From Congeria kusceri (lineage: Eukaryota > Mollusca > Bivalvia > Myida > Dreissenidae), in assembly GCA_027627225.1 (NCBI GenBank), contig JAPFQT010000170.1, forward strand, positions 186,001 to 250,000: DNA of 64,000 nt, given 5' to 3'. The notes under the pieces are model-generated. The model was not told where the DNA came from. It searched no databases and saw only the letters and a list, made by a program, of their open reading frames with translations. Positions within the stretch are counted from its first letter, which is position 1, and every line of letters starts with the position of its first letter. Below, piece after piece: positions 24,523-35,479 of this stretch. The translations under genes were made by a program, and so were the position numbers.

Positions 24523-24690
24523 CGTGTTATGTGGTTTATGTGTCAGCGTGTTATGTGATCCTGATGAAAATGTGTTATGTTGTTTTGGTGTTGGCGTAAT
24601 ATGTGGTTTTGGTGTCGGCGTGTTATGTGATTTTGGTGTCAGCCTGTTTTGTGATTTTGGCGTTGGCGTGGTATGTAGGTTTCGTGTCGA
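24523..24690 (+). repeat. 24-bp minisatellite, 7 copies
   Basis: Seven 24-base units start at 24523, 24547, 24571, 24595, 24619, 24643 and 24667 (type CGTGTTATGTGATTTTGGTG). The unit is a multiple of three, so both strands stay open as 8-residue repeats (HNTPTPKP on the minus strand). I regard these frames as by-products. Confidence 0.85.
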
Positions 24691-24781
24691 CCAGTTTTGT
24701 ATCCTGTATGTGTTCAACAGCTAACGAATCGGTTACACAATATGAACCCTCTCTGGCAAAGAGCATGTTTACTTCCTAAAC

Positions 24782-24845
24782 GACTGCACACACAAACATG
24801 TATTACACATAACTGCACACACACCAACATGTATTACACAACTGC
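24782..24845 (+). repeat. Short CA-rich tandem duplication
   Basis: Two near copies of ACTGCACACACA followed by ACATGTATTACACA occur in tandem. The following 1 kb shows no gene. Confidence 0.55.
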
Positions 24846-25845
24846 CTATGTAAAATGTGCGTTTGTAAGTATACATTAATGGAACATATGTGTTTGTTTT
24901 ATTCAAGTGGCATTTCGATTATAAGTTACTCTCAGTATTCGCGCATTATGGCATTTAATTATACGGGTATTTATATCTAGTTAAGTTTGTCTAATTTAAT
25001 GAAATATTTGCTTCAGTTTAATTTGCCTCTTAGTGTTGTGTGTACGTATATTGGGATCCAGTGCTCGCGAATTATGGGTAAATAATATAAGTATAAAGCA
25101 CTAGTTAATTTCACTTCAGTAATGTTATATACAACCATGCACCAAGGCGTTTTATTACGTGTCAGGTCATTACAAAAGAAACAGTCAATCAATAACTTAA
25201 AGGCCCTCTACGCGGTAAACCTTTGTTTACAATACTTGATTCATTAATCCATGTTTAACGCGTATATTTTTCTTCCACACTGCTTCATAAGCTGTTCTGC
25301 AATGTACGCCACATACTTGGGATAGAGCATTTTCTATTTAATTAAACGTTTTAGTACATGCGAGAATTTGGCGATAGGTATCGCTGTATGCAATTTCACG
25401 AAATTTGGTCGACAAATAGTGCCGAAGTTTGCGTTTTTATAACATTTCTCATTGCGATATCTGCAAAATGAAAGTTAAAAATTCACATCGTCTTGTTATC
25501 GCCCCGGTCAAAAGCAGGGGATTATTCAGGATTACGTAGAAAAAGAAAAACACATCATTAAAGCGCCAACGACGACAATCTACATTATGACATAATCACC
25601 CTGTAACGTTCTATTGTCAATATATATTTTAAACAGATTGTTTTATTTTCGTTTTTAAATAAGTCAATCAGTTTAAATTAACAATCAGATTAAAAATTAA
25701 ACGTAGCCATGAATTACCAGGTTTAAGTAATTTCATTGCATTTATAAGTAGTATAACACTTATTAAAGAGTGTTATACTGCAAAGATGAATCCTGATATT
25801 ATACGTAATACTTTAATTGGTTGTATATGTGTTGTTGTTTCTCAG
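24846..25845. other. Intergenic, nothing recognised
   Basis: AT-rich; no supportable gene. Confidence 0.35.
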
Positions 25846-26060
25846 AGGACGCCGACGTTGGCAACAATTCAGAAACATCCAATGCTACATTTCTTGAGTA
25901 CTCACCACCAGGAAGTAACATTTCAACTGACGAAGAGCATGGTAGTAGATACATATTGGTTTCAACAATATTTAATACGAAGCTATGTCAAGAGAGTAAT
26001 TACAAACACCTAATGAACAAGCACACACGTTGTAAATTGTGTTTCATGTTATGCAAATAG
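25846..26060 (+). CDS. Possible terminal exon, unrecognised
   Basis: A strong acceptor-like site (a T/G-rich tract ending TTTCTCAG at 25845) precedes an open frame encoding an acidic, Ser/Thr/Asn-rich segment (GNNSETSNATF, PPGSNISTDEEHGS). The frame ends in TAG, and an AATAAA follows at about 26070. The composition looks like a cytoplasmic or linker tail. I recognise no domain and no upstream exon. Confidence 0.3.
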
Positions 26061-26249
26061 ATATACGTACAATAAACAAAACACACAATTTATGCCGCTA
26101 AATAAATATAGACACAACGTCCGTTAGCACTCTCAAAAAAAGAAAACGAAATGCTGCTGCTGTTTTTAGACACGGAATATCAACGGTTTTTGCTATTCCC
26201 TTTATGCAGTTACAAAGTATGAGTTAATATGCAATCATTGTTAGAAACT

Positions 26250-26462
26250 AAGCGGACAATAGGAAGATGGTCTTTGGGAATTTAAAGAACTTTGATAACA
26301 TTACTGAGAAAAGATATAGGTCGATAGTTAGATGGGAGAGATGCGTCACCTGATTTAAAGATAGGTGTAACAAATGCATACTTCCAGGAAGATGGAACAA
26401 CACCAGTGGATAGCGAAGAATCAAAAGGGGTTGCAAGCGGTGAGGATAGTTCTTGGAACTAG
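26250..26462 (-). mobile_element. LINE reverse transcriptase fragment
   Basis: The minus-strand frame reads STGVVPSSWKYAFVTPIFKS followed by NYRPISFLSNVIKVL, the finger/palm-start block of a CR1/Jockey-like reverse transcriptase. A stop follows directly and no other domain is present, so this is a short relic. Confidence 0.8.
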
Positions 26463-26790
26463 TTTAGGGGTGTGACGTGCGCCCGGTTAGTCCCCGCCAA
26501 CCCCAACCCCTACCCTTAATCCGCCTATGTATCTACTAGTTTACACAATGCATGCATAATGTTCTGCAACTGAAATTGAGTTATTAGAGACTTCACAAAT
26601 TACTTTACTTACCATCCAAATTAATATATAATACGTTATGATCTAATTTAGATACATGTATAGAGTATTACTTAATTTGCCGTTTGACAATTTACAAACT
26701 CAACATCACTTGGTCAGTTTCTAAAAAGTAAAATAGCACTGAGTGTAAAAACATGATGCTTGGTTAATAATTACCTATGTTTTCTGAATG

Positions 26791-26960
26791 TGCTGTACCA
26801 ATGTTGTTTTTTTCAATCCTTATACCGGATTAGTATACCTTTATTCAACGACCCTCGAAAATTAAACACTTGACTTAGTTAAACCTTAATGATATAATTT
26901 TTCAATGCAAAATGTATGCATGGGAACTACATGTACATTCCTGTAACGGGAAACAAGGGC
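26791..26960 (+). promoter_or_regulatory. Conserved upstream element, copy A
   Basis: The words TGCTGTACCAAT, ACGACCCTCGAAAATTAAA, CAATGCAAAATGTATGCATG and ACGGGAAACAAGG occur in the same order as in copy B (44971-45120) and, on the minus strand, copy C (12319-12475). It lies about 1.9 kb upstream of the protease-family start at 28837. The core carries a CATGCA/TGCATG inverted word. It may be a promoter, a non-coding first exon or duplication residue. Confidence 0.55.
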
Positions 26961-27358
26961 CTCATATGTCTTCAAGCAATACATTCACAGTTAGGAGACT
27001 AACCGGACCACCTCATTTAGAGGAGTTAAGAAAATGTCCGGTGATGACTTCCGAGGTGATCCAATGGAGTGAAATGTTGTAAACAGTGCGCATTACTTTC
27101 TAATTGTGTATTATTTTATCCTTTTAATGGTGCATTTTCAGAAATCGAACAATGGCATCACCGTTTAAAATGGTAAAAGAACACTTGTTCGTAGTTTCTT
27201 TAAATAATCTACAAAAAACGCGTTTCAAACGATAGTCATTGTACGCGAGACCTATTCAAAATATCAAGACCAATTTCAAGCGATTATTGCATTTATTTTC
27301 TCTTCTTCGGTTGTAGGAGTGTATGCATATTTAAATACTAATTTAATTAATACTGTTT

Positions 27359-27647
27359 TTGGACTTGTTTCGCGCGTAACTCAAAAAATATTACTGCTAG
27401 AGTGATAAAACTTTATGAACATATTAATCAACATGTGAACTTGTTCACCTGGGTATTGTGGTGCAGATTTTTTCCGACATCAGCGGAGCTATGGCTCTTT
27501 TAAGCAAAAAAGGACATTATTGGACTTGTGTCGGGTGTAAGTGGAAATGTATAACCGCTAGAGTAATGAAACTTTATAAACTTATTCGTCAGCATTGGAA
27601 CTTGTGCACCTGGCTATTTTGGTGCATTTATCCGACATCAGCGGAGT
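27359..27647 (+). repeat. 161-bp tandem duplication
   Basis: Units start at 27359 and 27520 with TTGGACTTGT. They share GCTAGAGT, AACTTTAT, GAACTTGT, CACCTGG and CCGACATCAGCGGAG. An ORF of 95 codons overlaps the second unit but is most likely incidental. Confidence 0.75.
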
Positions 27648-28461
27648 TTAGTGACAGCAACCGGAATGTGGGGGCATCCGTGTTATACGGACATGTATAT
27701 TTTCACTTATTGTTTATTTATATTTTCACTTATTGTTTATGTTAAAAACGAAATGACATGTGATACATGTTTGAAATAAGATCACATATTCTAAACAATA
27801 TAGTTACAATAAAAATAGCCCTACCTCAATGTGTTTTGTGTGCTCCAACTTTTTCTTTAAACAATTTATTTGCATGTGCCTACTTTTTAAATTGTCGCCA
27901 TGGATTTTACTAAACATTGAATATGCTGTATAATACTAACTCTAATATGTCCGTAATAATGTGTGCTGTAATTTATATGTTGTCGTTTTCAATCAGTATT
28001 TGCTTATATACAGAACGTGGTATAAACGTTCTTCAACTGAATCCGCATACAATAAACTGTTTAATTGAACTGGACGCTGTTTATTAATCTGTTTAATGTT
28101 CTTTTATTGTGTTCGTTGTTTACCTCTACAACGTGTCCTTCCATGTTTCCTCAACGTATGCCTGTATTACTTTCTGCATGCCAGCATTCTTGTTTTCGTC
28201 CGCATTTTAATCACGACATTCAATACTTCCTGCCTATCTCCCCTTTCCCCTTCCTTAAGTTTTCATATATTTCGCCCTCTGCATTGCGCGCTAATCCTTT
28301 GTTTTTATAACGCCCTCCTTCCTAACGCGCACGTCAACAACACTCCTTTTCTCTCATCCATTAATCATAGGTGTTCTCATTTCATTCCGTTTTTCCACAT
28401 TTTTTTATTAAATAATACATATCATATTACCCATTTATTTATTGGCATACGTCTTATACAG
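27648..28461. other. Upstream region of the protease-family gene
   Basis: The stretch 28130-28420 is pyrimidine-rich and leaves a long open frame on the plus strand. I see no domain in that frame and treat it as low-complexity sequence. Confidence 0.35.
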
Positions 28462-28563
28462 ATGACATTGAAGTTTGCCACTTATGTGAGGTTAAACGTC
28501 CGTGACGCGTTGCTATTAATAGATTTACTCCGTGACAAGGATTTTAAAGAACGAGGACACTCG
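28462..28563 (+). CDS. Possible upstream exon of the protease-family gene
   Basis: A 102-base open segment is bounded by a TCTTATACAG acceptor-like site and a TCG/GTAAAT donor-like site. It encodes MTLKFATYVRLNVRDALLLI and then LLRDKDFKERGHS. The length is a multiple of three and the next exon could join in phase at AG/ATG before 28837. No counterpart was found upstream of the paralogue at 11.3 kb, which weakens the call. Confidence 0.3.
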
Positions 28564-28836
28564 GTAAATTATAATAACATAGTTCATACAGTTATCTCCC
28601 CTAACATTCGGTATAAATCTCTGCAATCGACAGTTGTACGAATTTTAATAACGTTTATATTTGAAAAAAACAACAAAAGAACAAAAAAACAACAACAACA
28701 ACACATACAATCATTTATAAATAATGAAATGTGTATCCAGTCAAAAGGTAATATTATAAAAAAATAGTCTCTTATGTAATCAACATACATTTATTGGGTG
28801 GTAGCACTACACCACTTTGTAAATGGATCCAGGGAG

Positions 28837-31330
28837 ATGAATCCAACGTTAACAACCAATGATGTAGTAGACTCAATAAATCAGAGAAATGAATTTGCAT
28901 TGATTATTATTGAAAGTACAATGCAAGAATCAGTTGTCGCGGCTTTGAAAGAATCAGAAATCCGCAACGCAGGAGTCTTAATAGTTGGTAAGACAGAAGA
29001 ATTGCCAGATCTTCCTAACGTTTTCATCAGCCAAACCGAGTCACATGAGATCATGGAAGATGTAGATTGTTTATTGGAACGTTGCGCCTTTGACATATTG
29101 AAACAAGTGCATTTGTATTTAACGAAATACGAGTCACACAACGCTGTTTCAGGTATACATGTTTTTCTCAGACCCTCTGCTTCGTTAATAATAATTAACC
29201 TATAGCCATAGTGTACGATATCAAACTATAATTATTGTCAATACATTCCTGTGAAAAAATAGTATGCTATGTAAAAATATTTGTGTACATGGTCGGATGT
29301 ACATGTTACTTGTGTAAAATTGTTTAAACCAATACGATTTAAATTACAGAACGAGAGAGAAACAACCTTCAAGACGTTTATGAAATGATAAAGTCATCTT
29401 TCAAAAGGAGCTCCATCCCAATGGACGAATGGCCAGACATTCCAACTGAAAACTTTGAATATCCAGAAACTATCGACAAGGTATGTAAAGATTCTGCGGG
29501 TGGTAAAGATTTTGTCACAGTTCTATTTTCGTATATATGTAACCATAATACATTTACGTTTAGCATCTTTATACATAATGTATGTGATGCGTTATGTTAT
29601 TGCAATGCTGATGCATAGTATGAAATAGGCCTACATAACTCCTATGTAAATGAAGTGAGCATCATCACGCAAACCGCATTAACATTGGCGTTAATAACAA
29701 TTTAAACAACTATTTAGCTTTACTGAATATAATAATTACGAATTTTGGAAGAACATTTTATTGACATTTCAGTATATGACCCGCATGACACTTACACGTA
29801 TTTTATTTTTAACGGAACTATTGCCCTGGGTTTATCTGTCTTGGGTTAACTTTTTGAAATAGTGATTTTAGGGAAGATTCAATTAAGTTTTTGAAAGTTA
29901 CTGACACAAAAAAGTAATAATAAATAAAGGCCTAGTTTCATCCAGGTGGTTTTGAATAAGGAATTGTATTAATCTGGGGTATTATACCTCTGTGTATCGG
30001 CACGCTGGTGCAGCATCTCCTATCAGCTGATATCTATACACTGCAGCAGAAGAAACAGTGTACTTAGCCATTGTTCAGTCAGCTAAGGGAAACTATTGCA
30101 GATAATGATAAGCTATGTTTTGGTGGAACAATACACGGAGTGGAATACCTCATGGAGACGCCAGAATGTCCTTAAACTAGGCCTTTAATAAAGCTACTGT
30201 TAATTTTTTTTTTGGCAAAATGAGTAAATGTAAAATTAAAGTTAATTCCTTTTAAAATAAAATTGCAAATGTTTTTTGAGTACATCATATATGATATTTA
30301 CGAGCCATATTCGCTCGCTTATCACATTCTATTCTTATCGACATGTATATTAATAGTTATGAATATTGAACATGGCAATAAAAGGGAAAGCATGGCTTTG
30401 CAAAGTGATAACAATTAGTTGGGCAGTTGGTTTACATCGCTTCTTTAGGCAGTAGCGGATATACTTGACATACCTGCCATCATTGGATGTGTAAAGACAC
30501 GCGGACTCCTTTAGATTTACATTCAGTCATCAGCTGATTCTACGATTGAAGAAACTGTTCGACGAGAGCTAAAGAAACGTGGGGTTACAGGGTGTCATTT
30601 TCTGCGCAGAAGTGCACAACAGTTGTGTACCTCCGGTGATTCGGCATTCGGTGGTCGTGGAACTATTGGTGGTTTCGTAAAGAAGGTAAACTTAACAACC
30701 GTCTCAGTTACAGATTCTACTGTCGAACTAACGGCTCGTGCTCGTGCTGACAAGTTAGTTGCTCTTGTTTCGCGTCACGTGGCGCAAGAACAGCTATTGC
30801 TTACTGTGGATAACATCCAGCAAACCATTGGCCGTATTGCTCCAATTATTTCTGATGGAACAATAGACATTTTGCCAGTAGATGTTTATGATGAGTGTAG
30901 ATCTCTATGTGACACAAAGTTCAGGACAAAACTTAGTGTTAGAATGATGGTTACCAAGTTACGTAGAATAGAAGAAATACAGGAGTTAAGGGGAGCACCT
31001 GTGCACATTTGGGGTGCAAGATCTAACCCTGGCCTAGGTGTATTCGTCAGACATGACTTGAGCAATCGCCATGGCCTGAGAATCATTGTTCGTGACCGCG
31101 AACGTGGATTGCCCTTCGCACAAGCCGGGGATAGTGGAGCCATGGTATGCTACTACAATCCTCGCTATGGTGGGAGGTTATACGCGGTTGCAATGGTTGT
31201 GGACACAATGTGGCCTGAAGACGAACAGTCGGACAGAGAGTACACTGCTCAGATATTGGACGATGCGCTTCAAAAACTGTCCATAATGAATGGTTGCGAG
31301 TTTGTGTTTATTGAAGATGACAACAACTGA
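28837..31330 (+). CDS. Three-exon trypsin-like protease family gene with in-frame TAG
   Basis: Exon 1 (28837-29152) ends TTTCAG/GTATAC; exon 2 (29350-29480) ends GACAAG/GTATGT; exon 3 (30449-31330) follows TTCTTTAG. All phases agree. The N-terminal domain (residues 1-105; FALIIIE near 20, VLIVG near 47) matches the gene at 10.7-11.3 kb. Exon 3 shows a PA-clan (trypsin-like) layout: VSRHVA with the probable catalytic His (residue 259, counting through the stop), TIDIL with a candidate Asp (289), and AGDSGAM with the Ser nucleophile (378). Codon 171 is TAG (30512-30514), so the spliced message gives either 170 residues or, if the stop is bypassed, a 442-codon frame. An alternative acceptor, CTCCTTTAG ending at 30514, would skip the stop in frame (419 residues). 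I infer a cytosolic protease or protease-like protein (no signal peptide seen); substrate unknown. A MITE sits in intron 2. Confidence 0.7.
29926..30186 (+). mobile_element. MITE family M, copy 1 (in intron 2 of the protease-family gene)
   Basis: The ends AAAGGCCTAGTTT at 29926-29938 and its inverted match TTAAACTAGGCCTTT at 30172-30186 flank an internal stretch. That stretch matches 57759-58034 in the opposite orientation (CTGGGGTATTATACCTCTGTG versus its complement there). Flanking TA on both sides fits a TA target site. Confidence 0.7.
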
Positions 31331-31360
31331 CGATGTACTTAGTACATGAAAAAAGTGATA

Positions 31361-31366
31361 AATAAA
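31361..31366 (+). promoter_or_regulatory. Polyadenylation signal of the protease-family gene
   Basis: AATAAA lies 31 bases behind the TGA stop at 31328-31330 and is followed by a GT-rich stretch (GTTGTTAG, then GTGTGTGTG further on), as expected for a cleavage region. This supports exon 3 being the last exon. Confidence 0.65.
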
Positions 31367-32896
31367 ATGTGTTGTTAGTTTTATCGTAAGACCTGTATTA
31401 TATGTTGTGTGTGTGTTTTATATACAGTAGACAATTTGCGATAAATTGAATAAATCCTGCTCTATTAGCGGTGTAAGATTAAAACATTTAATACCGAAAG
31501 AAACATTCACAATAAAGAGTATACATACGAAGATGATTAAACCAATTCTAGGAATGAAAATACTAGGCCTGATGTCTACAGTAAAGACTATATACAATAC
31601 ATATCAAATGAGAATGATCTGTGTGTCCGTGTTAGCGTATGGTTTGTGTTATGATTCATAAAGAAAATCGCACACTGCTGCTTGCATGTAACCTTGAAGT
31701 AATTTGATGTTCATTAGTATTTGAATTAAGTATTTGCTTTTCAAATGTTCTTTGCAACGATGAAATATTATCCGTGGACAGCCAAAAGTTTGCCTTAAAA
31801 ATAATATGGATTGTGTAATAAGCGTTAACATACTGAAAATGTTATTGAATTTTATAAGTTATTGTTACTTTTATTATAAATAACATTGAAAACTATTTAT
31901 AAGCGCACTTGTTTAATGTTTGTTTTTACATTGTTTTACTGGTTCGTTTGAATGTTTATATATTTGTGATCTTATATTGTACATGTATCATTCATTCAAA
32001 TCAAATCTTTCGACACATTGAATTACAGTTTACATGTAAGTAGAAGACAATTAATCGTTGCCTGGTTATTATATTGTGCAGGTTAATGGTGTTTTAACAT
32101 GAGTGTTTTCACTTGCAAATTTGTTTTGTATGAATACTTGTGCACGCGAGGCCGCACAATGGATACGCCGTGAGAAATTGTAAGAATGCATTATATTTTG
32201 TAATAAAGTGTGTCTTTTTTTTTCATTTTCTTTTTCATTGAAATGTTTACTATTCATACATGTAATTATTGCGACATTTTTTAAAATTTTAGTTTGTATG
32301 TAAATATAAATTCGTGATTTCTTTTAACAATAAACTGTATTCAAGATGCAAATGTTTATTTCCACCATTGGAAATCGGTTGAATGTGGATTCAAATAACA
32401 TGTAGTTCAAGAATGTTTAAATGATAACACTATATATAAAGTACGACAACACATTAAAACCTTTGCCGATGCACTCGAGTGTTTTGTACATTGTACAATT
32501 ATGAAACAGTGTGTGCATGTTTAAATAGTAAAAGTGTATGAACTGTGTGAGTGCAAGTATATCAATTTAAGATATTATTGCATGTCTTTATTTTTTATTG
32601 TTTCAAGTAATTAGCTGGCTATTAATTTGATTTCATCTTTTCAGTTTATCTTTTTCTGAATTCTGTTTGCGAAGCTGATCTAAGTCGTATGGAGAATTAG
32701 CCTCATATTAAGGTCTATGCCTTTTGAAATAATGGTAAATATATTGGGTTCTTAAATATAAACAAAGCGAAACTCCAGTTGCGACAGAGTTACGGTTAGA
32801 TAACCAAAGTTGTATGTTTGGTTATTTTATGATAAATGGCATTTGCACATATTTCGTGAACGCGTCTATGAAGTGTATATTATGACATATTTGGTT
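31367..32896. other. Intergenic, nothing recognised
   Basis: AT-rich; short ORFs on both strands without support. Confidence 0.4.
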
Positions 32897-33073
32897 TACT
32901 TTTATTTTTGTACTTATGACGTGAATTTTCTGACATATTTGTAGTACTTTAATTTTTGTACTTATGACGTGTATTTTATGGAACCTTTGTTTTACTTTTA
33001 TTTTTGTATTTATGACGTGAAATTTCTGACAATTTAGTTATACTTTTATTTTTGTACATATGACGTGTATTAA
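32897..33073 (+). repeat. 48-bp tandem repeat, 4 copies
   Basis: Units begin at 32897, 32945, 32993 and 33041, exactly 48 bases apart. Each contains TACTTTTATTTTTGTA followed by TATGACGTG. The conserved part of each unit holds a TGACGT half-site. Confidence 0.8.
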
Positions 33074-35002
33074 TGACATGTACACGTTCATTGCTGTACT
33101 TATCTTATTTCTAATGGAATTGTTCATTTATCATTGTACTTGAAGACGAGTCATTTGAATCAACTCAAGCAAATAAAGAACATGATTTTTTAATAGACAT
33201 ATTTTCCGAAAAGGTATATGCTCGTATAAAGAAGATTCTTGATATTACGTCACTGTCAACAACCCCCAGGTGTTTTTGGGTGTGTATGTAAACCATTAGT
33301 CCAAGCGCTCTTAACATTTTTAATCACCTGTAATTTGTAACTTACTGATGTAAAATAATTTGGCGTATGTAATGCTATGTGAATATGTTGTTTATTTATG
33401 TATTTTGGCCTGTGCTTTTTGATAAATTATATGTGTATGAGCCTTCAAACTGGTTAATTTAAACCGTAATGCGTTGCATTTAAACTCACGTTCTTGGGTG
33501 TTGATGCTTTGACTGTTGTAATATATGTCAAGTAAATTTGTTCCTTTACAAGTAAATCTTTATATCCTCGTAAATCAGGCGTGGCAAGGGTCGAGGGCAT
33601 CCCCTACTACATACAGTACATGTGTACATTGTACAACACAGTGTATGTTTGTTCTTACAGAACGACAGTATTTCTTTTACAATATTGTACATTATGAGGA
33701 AAAAAAGACACAAACAACCGCAACCGTTTTCTTAAGGCACCCGTTTTCTTGCATTATTTACTTGTCTTTAACTATAGTAAAATGCTTTTCTATTACTATA
33801 ATGCATTTGATATTTCCTGTAAATTTCCGTAATAGTTTTGTTTAGTGAAAGCAATCTGTTAATATGTTTGTTTTATAGCTGATTCATAGTCTCTGTTAGT
33901 TGGCAAACATAGTAATAATTTTCTACGTTTGCATTTAATTGTTACATAGCATAACATAAAAATTAACACCACCGGCATTTTTCGTTGCATGGTTTTATTG
34001 AAAACATTTTGAAACATGCTTATCAGAAACCACAGCCTTAATTTCGACACAATTTTCACACACATGTTCATTATGTGATCCTCTACAAAAAATGCATTTT
34101 TATTATATATAATGATAGTCTCAATATTGGTTACATTGAACAATGACAATCTTCCCTGAATCAATGGGCTTGATTTGGACACAGTTTTATATACATTCTA
34201 TTTGAGCAATAGTCTATTTAATTCTTGCAAATAATTTTACTCTTTCGAAAAGTGAGCTCCTTGATTTGTTTTGTTGTTTACAAATATTGGTTTAATTTTA
34301 TTATTTTCTTCTCTGGAACTAATGGATAAAGTATAACGTTTACAGTCCTTAACCCGGTAACACATTCCTTTTGTTAATTTAAAACCCCTGGTCAACAGGG
34401 TACTTGGTTACTTTCCTCTACATTGGTTGTGTAACTGAGACACAGCTGACAATCAGTTTAACGATTAGAGCCACCTTTACCCTCTTGATTTATGAACCCT
34501 AAGCAATTTTCATTTAACACGTATGATTAGTACATTTATAACAATATTATTGTTTTCTCACATAGAACAGAAGTATGACCCAATTAATAATTTTGATTCA
34601 GCATGTAAGTTACTTATAATGTAATTATTTCTGTTGTAATACCTGGTCTTCTACTGTGATGAGTTGTGGTAGGATTAAGATCAGAATTACTCGTATTCAA
34701 GCTTAGCGAAGCAAACTCAGTAAAAAATATTTTGACAAGCGATGTATCTCGATAAGCAACACAGGTCATGAAATTATATTATGATTTAAATAAGCGCTGC
34801 AGTTATATTTCATTTGTTTAAGAATCAGTTGTTAATTGTATTATACCACCAATTATATTGTGTTTAGATTACTTGCTTAATATATTATTGTATTATCATT
34901 TAGGTCCAAGTTTATTTAGAAATCCTACAGTTACAACAAACCTGTTTTGCAATTCATGACCTGTTGGACTAAGTATTTAAATTTCATTTTTCTTTCACAA
35001 GA
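33074..35002. other. Intergenic or intronic, nothing recognised
   Basis: No supportable exon. The region could be an intron of the gene whose last exon follows. Confidence 0.35.
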
Positions 35003-35479
35003 AGAACCGTCTCTGCTTGTGAAGTTAGTCCCATACTGGTAACGTTCACTCTCCTTTCAGCTGTCAGTACGTACGACCTTTCTTCTGTTCAACAAAATGC
35101 GGATCCTGTGATAACTCAACATGAAGTTTGTCCCATACTGGTTACGTTTTCTCTCCTTCCATCTGTCAGTACGTTCGACCTTTCTTCTGTCCCCAAAAAT
35201 ATGGATCCTGTGATAACTCAACAAAAATAAATTACGATTACTATAGAGGACTATGAGTATACATGTCGCTCTATTGTTGTCGAAGTACAAATTGTGGTGT
35301 CATTGGCAACATTCTTCGAACATATTGATTTCTGGGCTGATCAGGATGGAGTAACAATCATGAAGAAGTTAGACATTGTAGAAACAACAAAAGTTATAAT
35401 GGACCTTCATCTGTCTGCCCGGGAACATTTGGATCCCGTGATAAATCAACAAGTTCAGAAGCAAATCGTGTACGTATAA
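35003..35479 (+). CDS. Terminal exon with duplicated module, in-frame TAA, unrecognised
   Basis: A strong acceptor (TTTTTCTTTCACAAG) opens a frame that runs to TAA at 35477-35479, with AATAAA a few bases later (about 35484). The frame holds two tandem copies of a roughly 34-residue module (PILVTFTLLSAVSTYDLSS, then DPVITQ; second copy PILVTFSLLPSVSTFDLSS, then DPVITQ). It then has a stop, TAA at 35228-35230. Beyond that stop the same frame stays open, with EDYEYTCRSIVVEVQ and a third, shorter echo, DPVINQQ. I do not recognise the family. It may be a broken gene, or two exons whose junction hides the stop. Confidence 0.45.

Noticed and set aside
24466..24724. ORFs on both strands across the 24-bp minisatellite
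   Set aside because: Repeat artefacts (unit length divisible by three).
28096..28767. 223-codon ORF upstream of the protease-family gene
   Set aside because: Most of it is pyrimidine-rich low-complexity sequence without a domain. Only the 34 codons at 28462-28563 have splice-like borders, and these are listed separately with low confidence.
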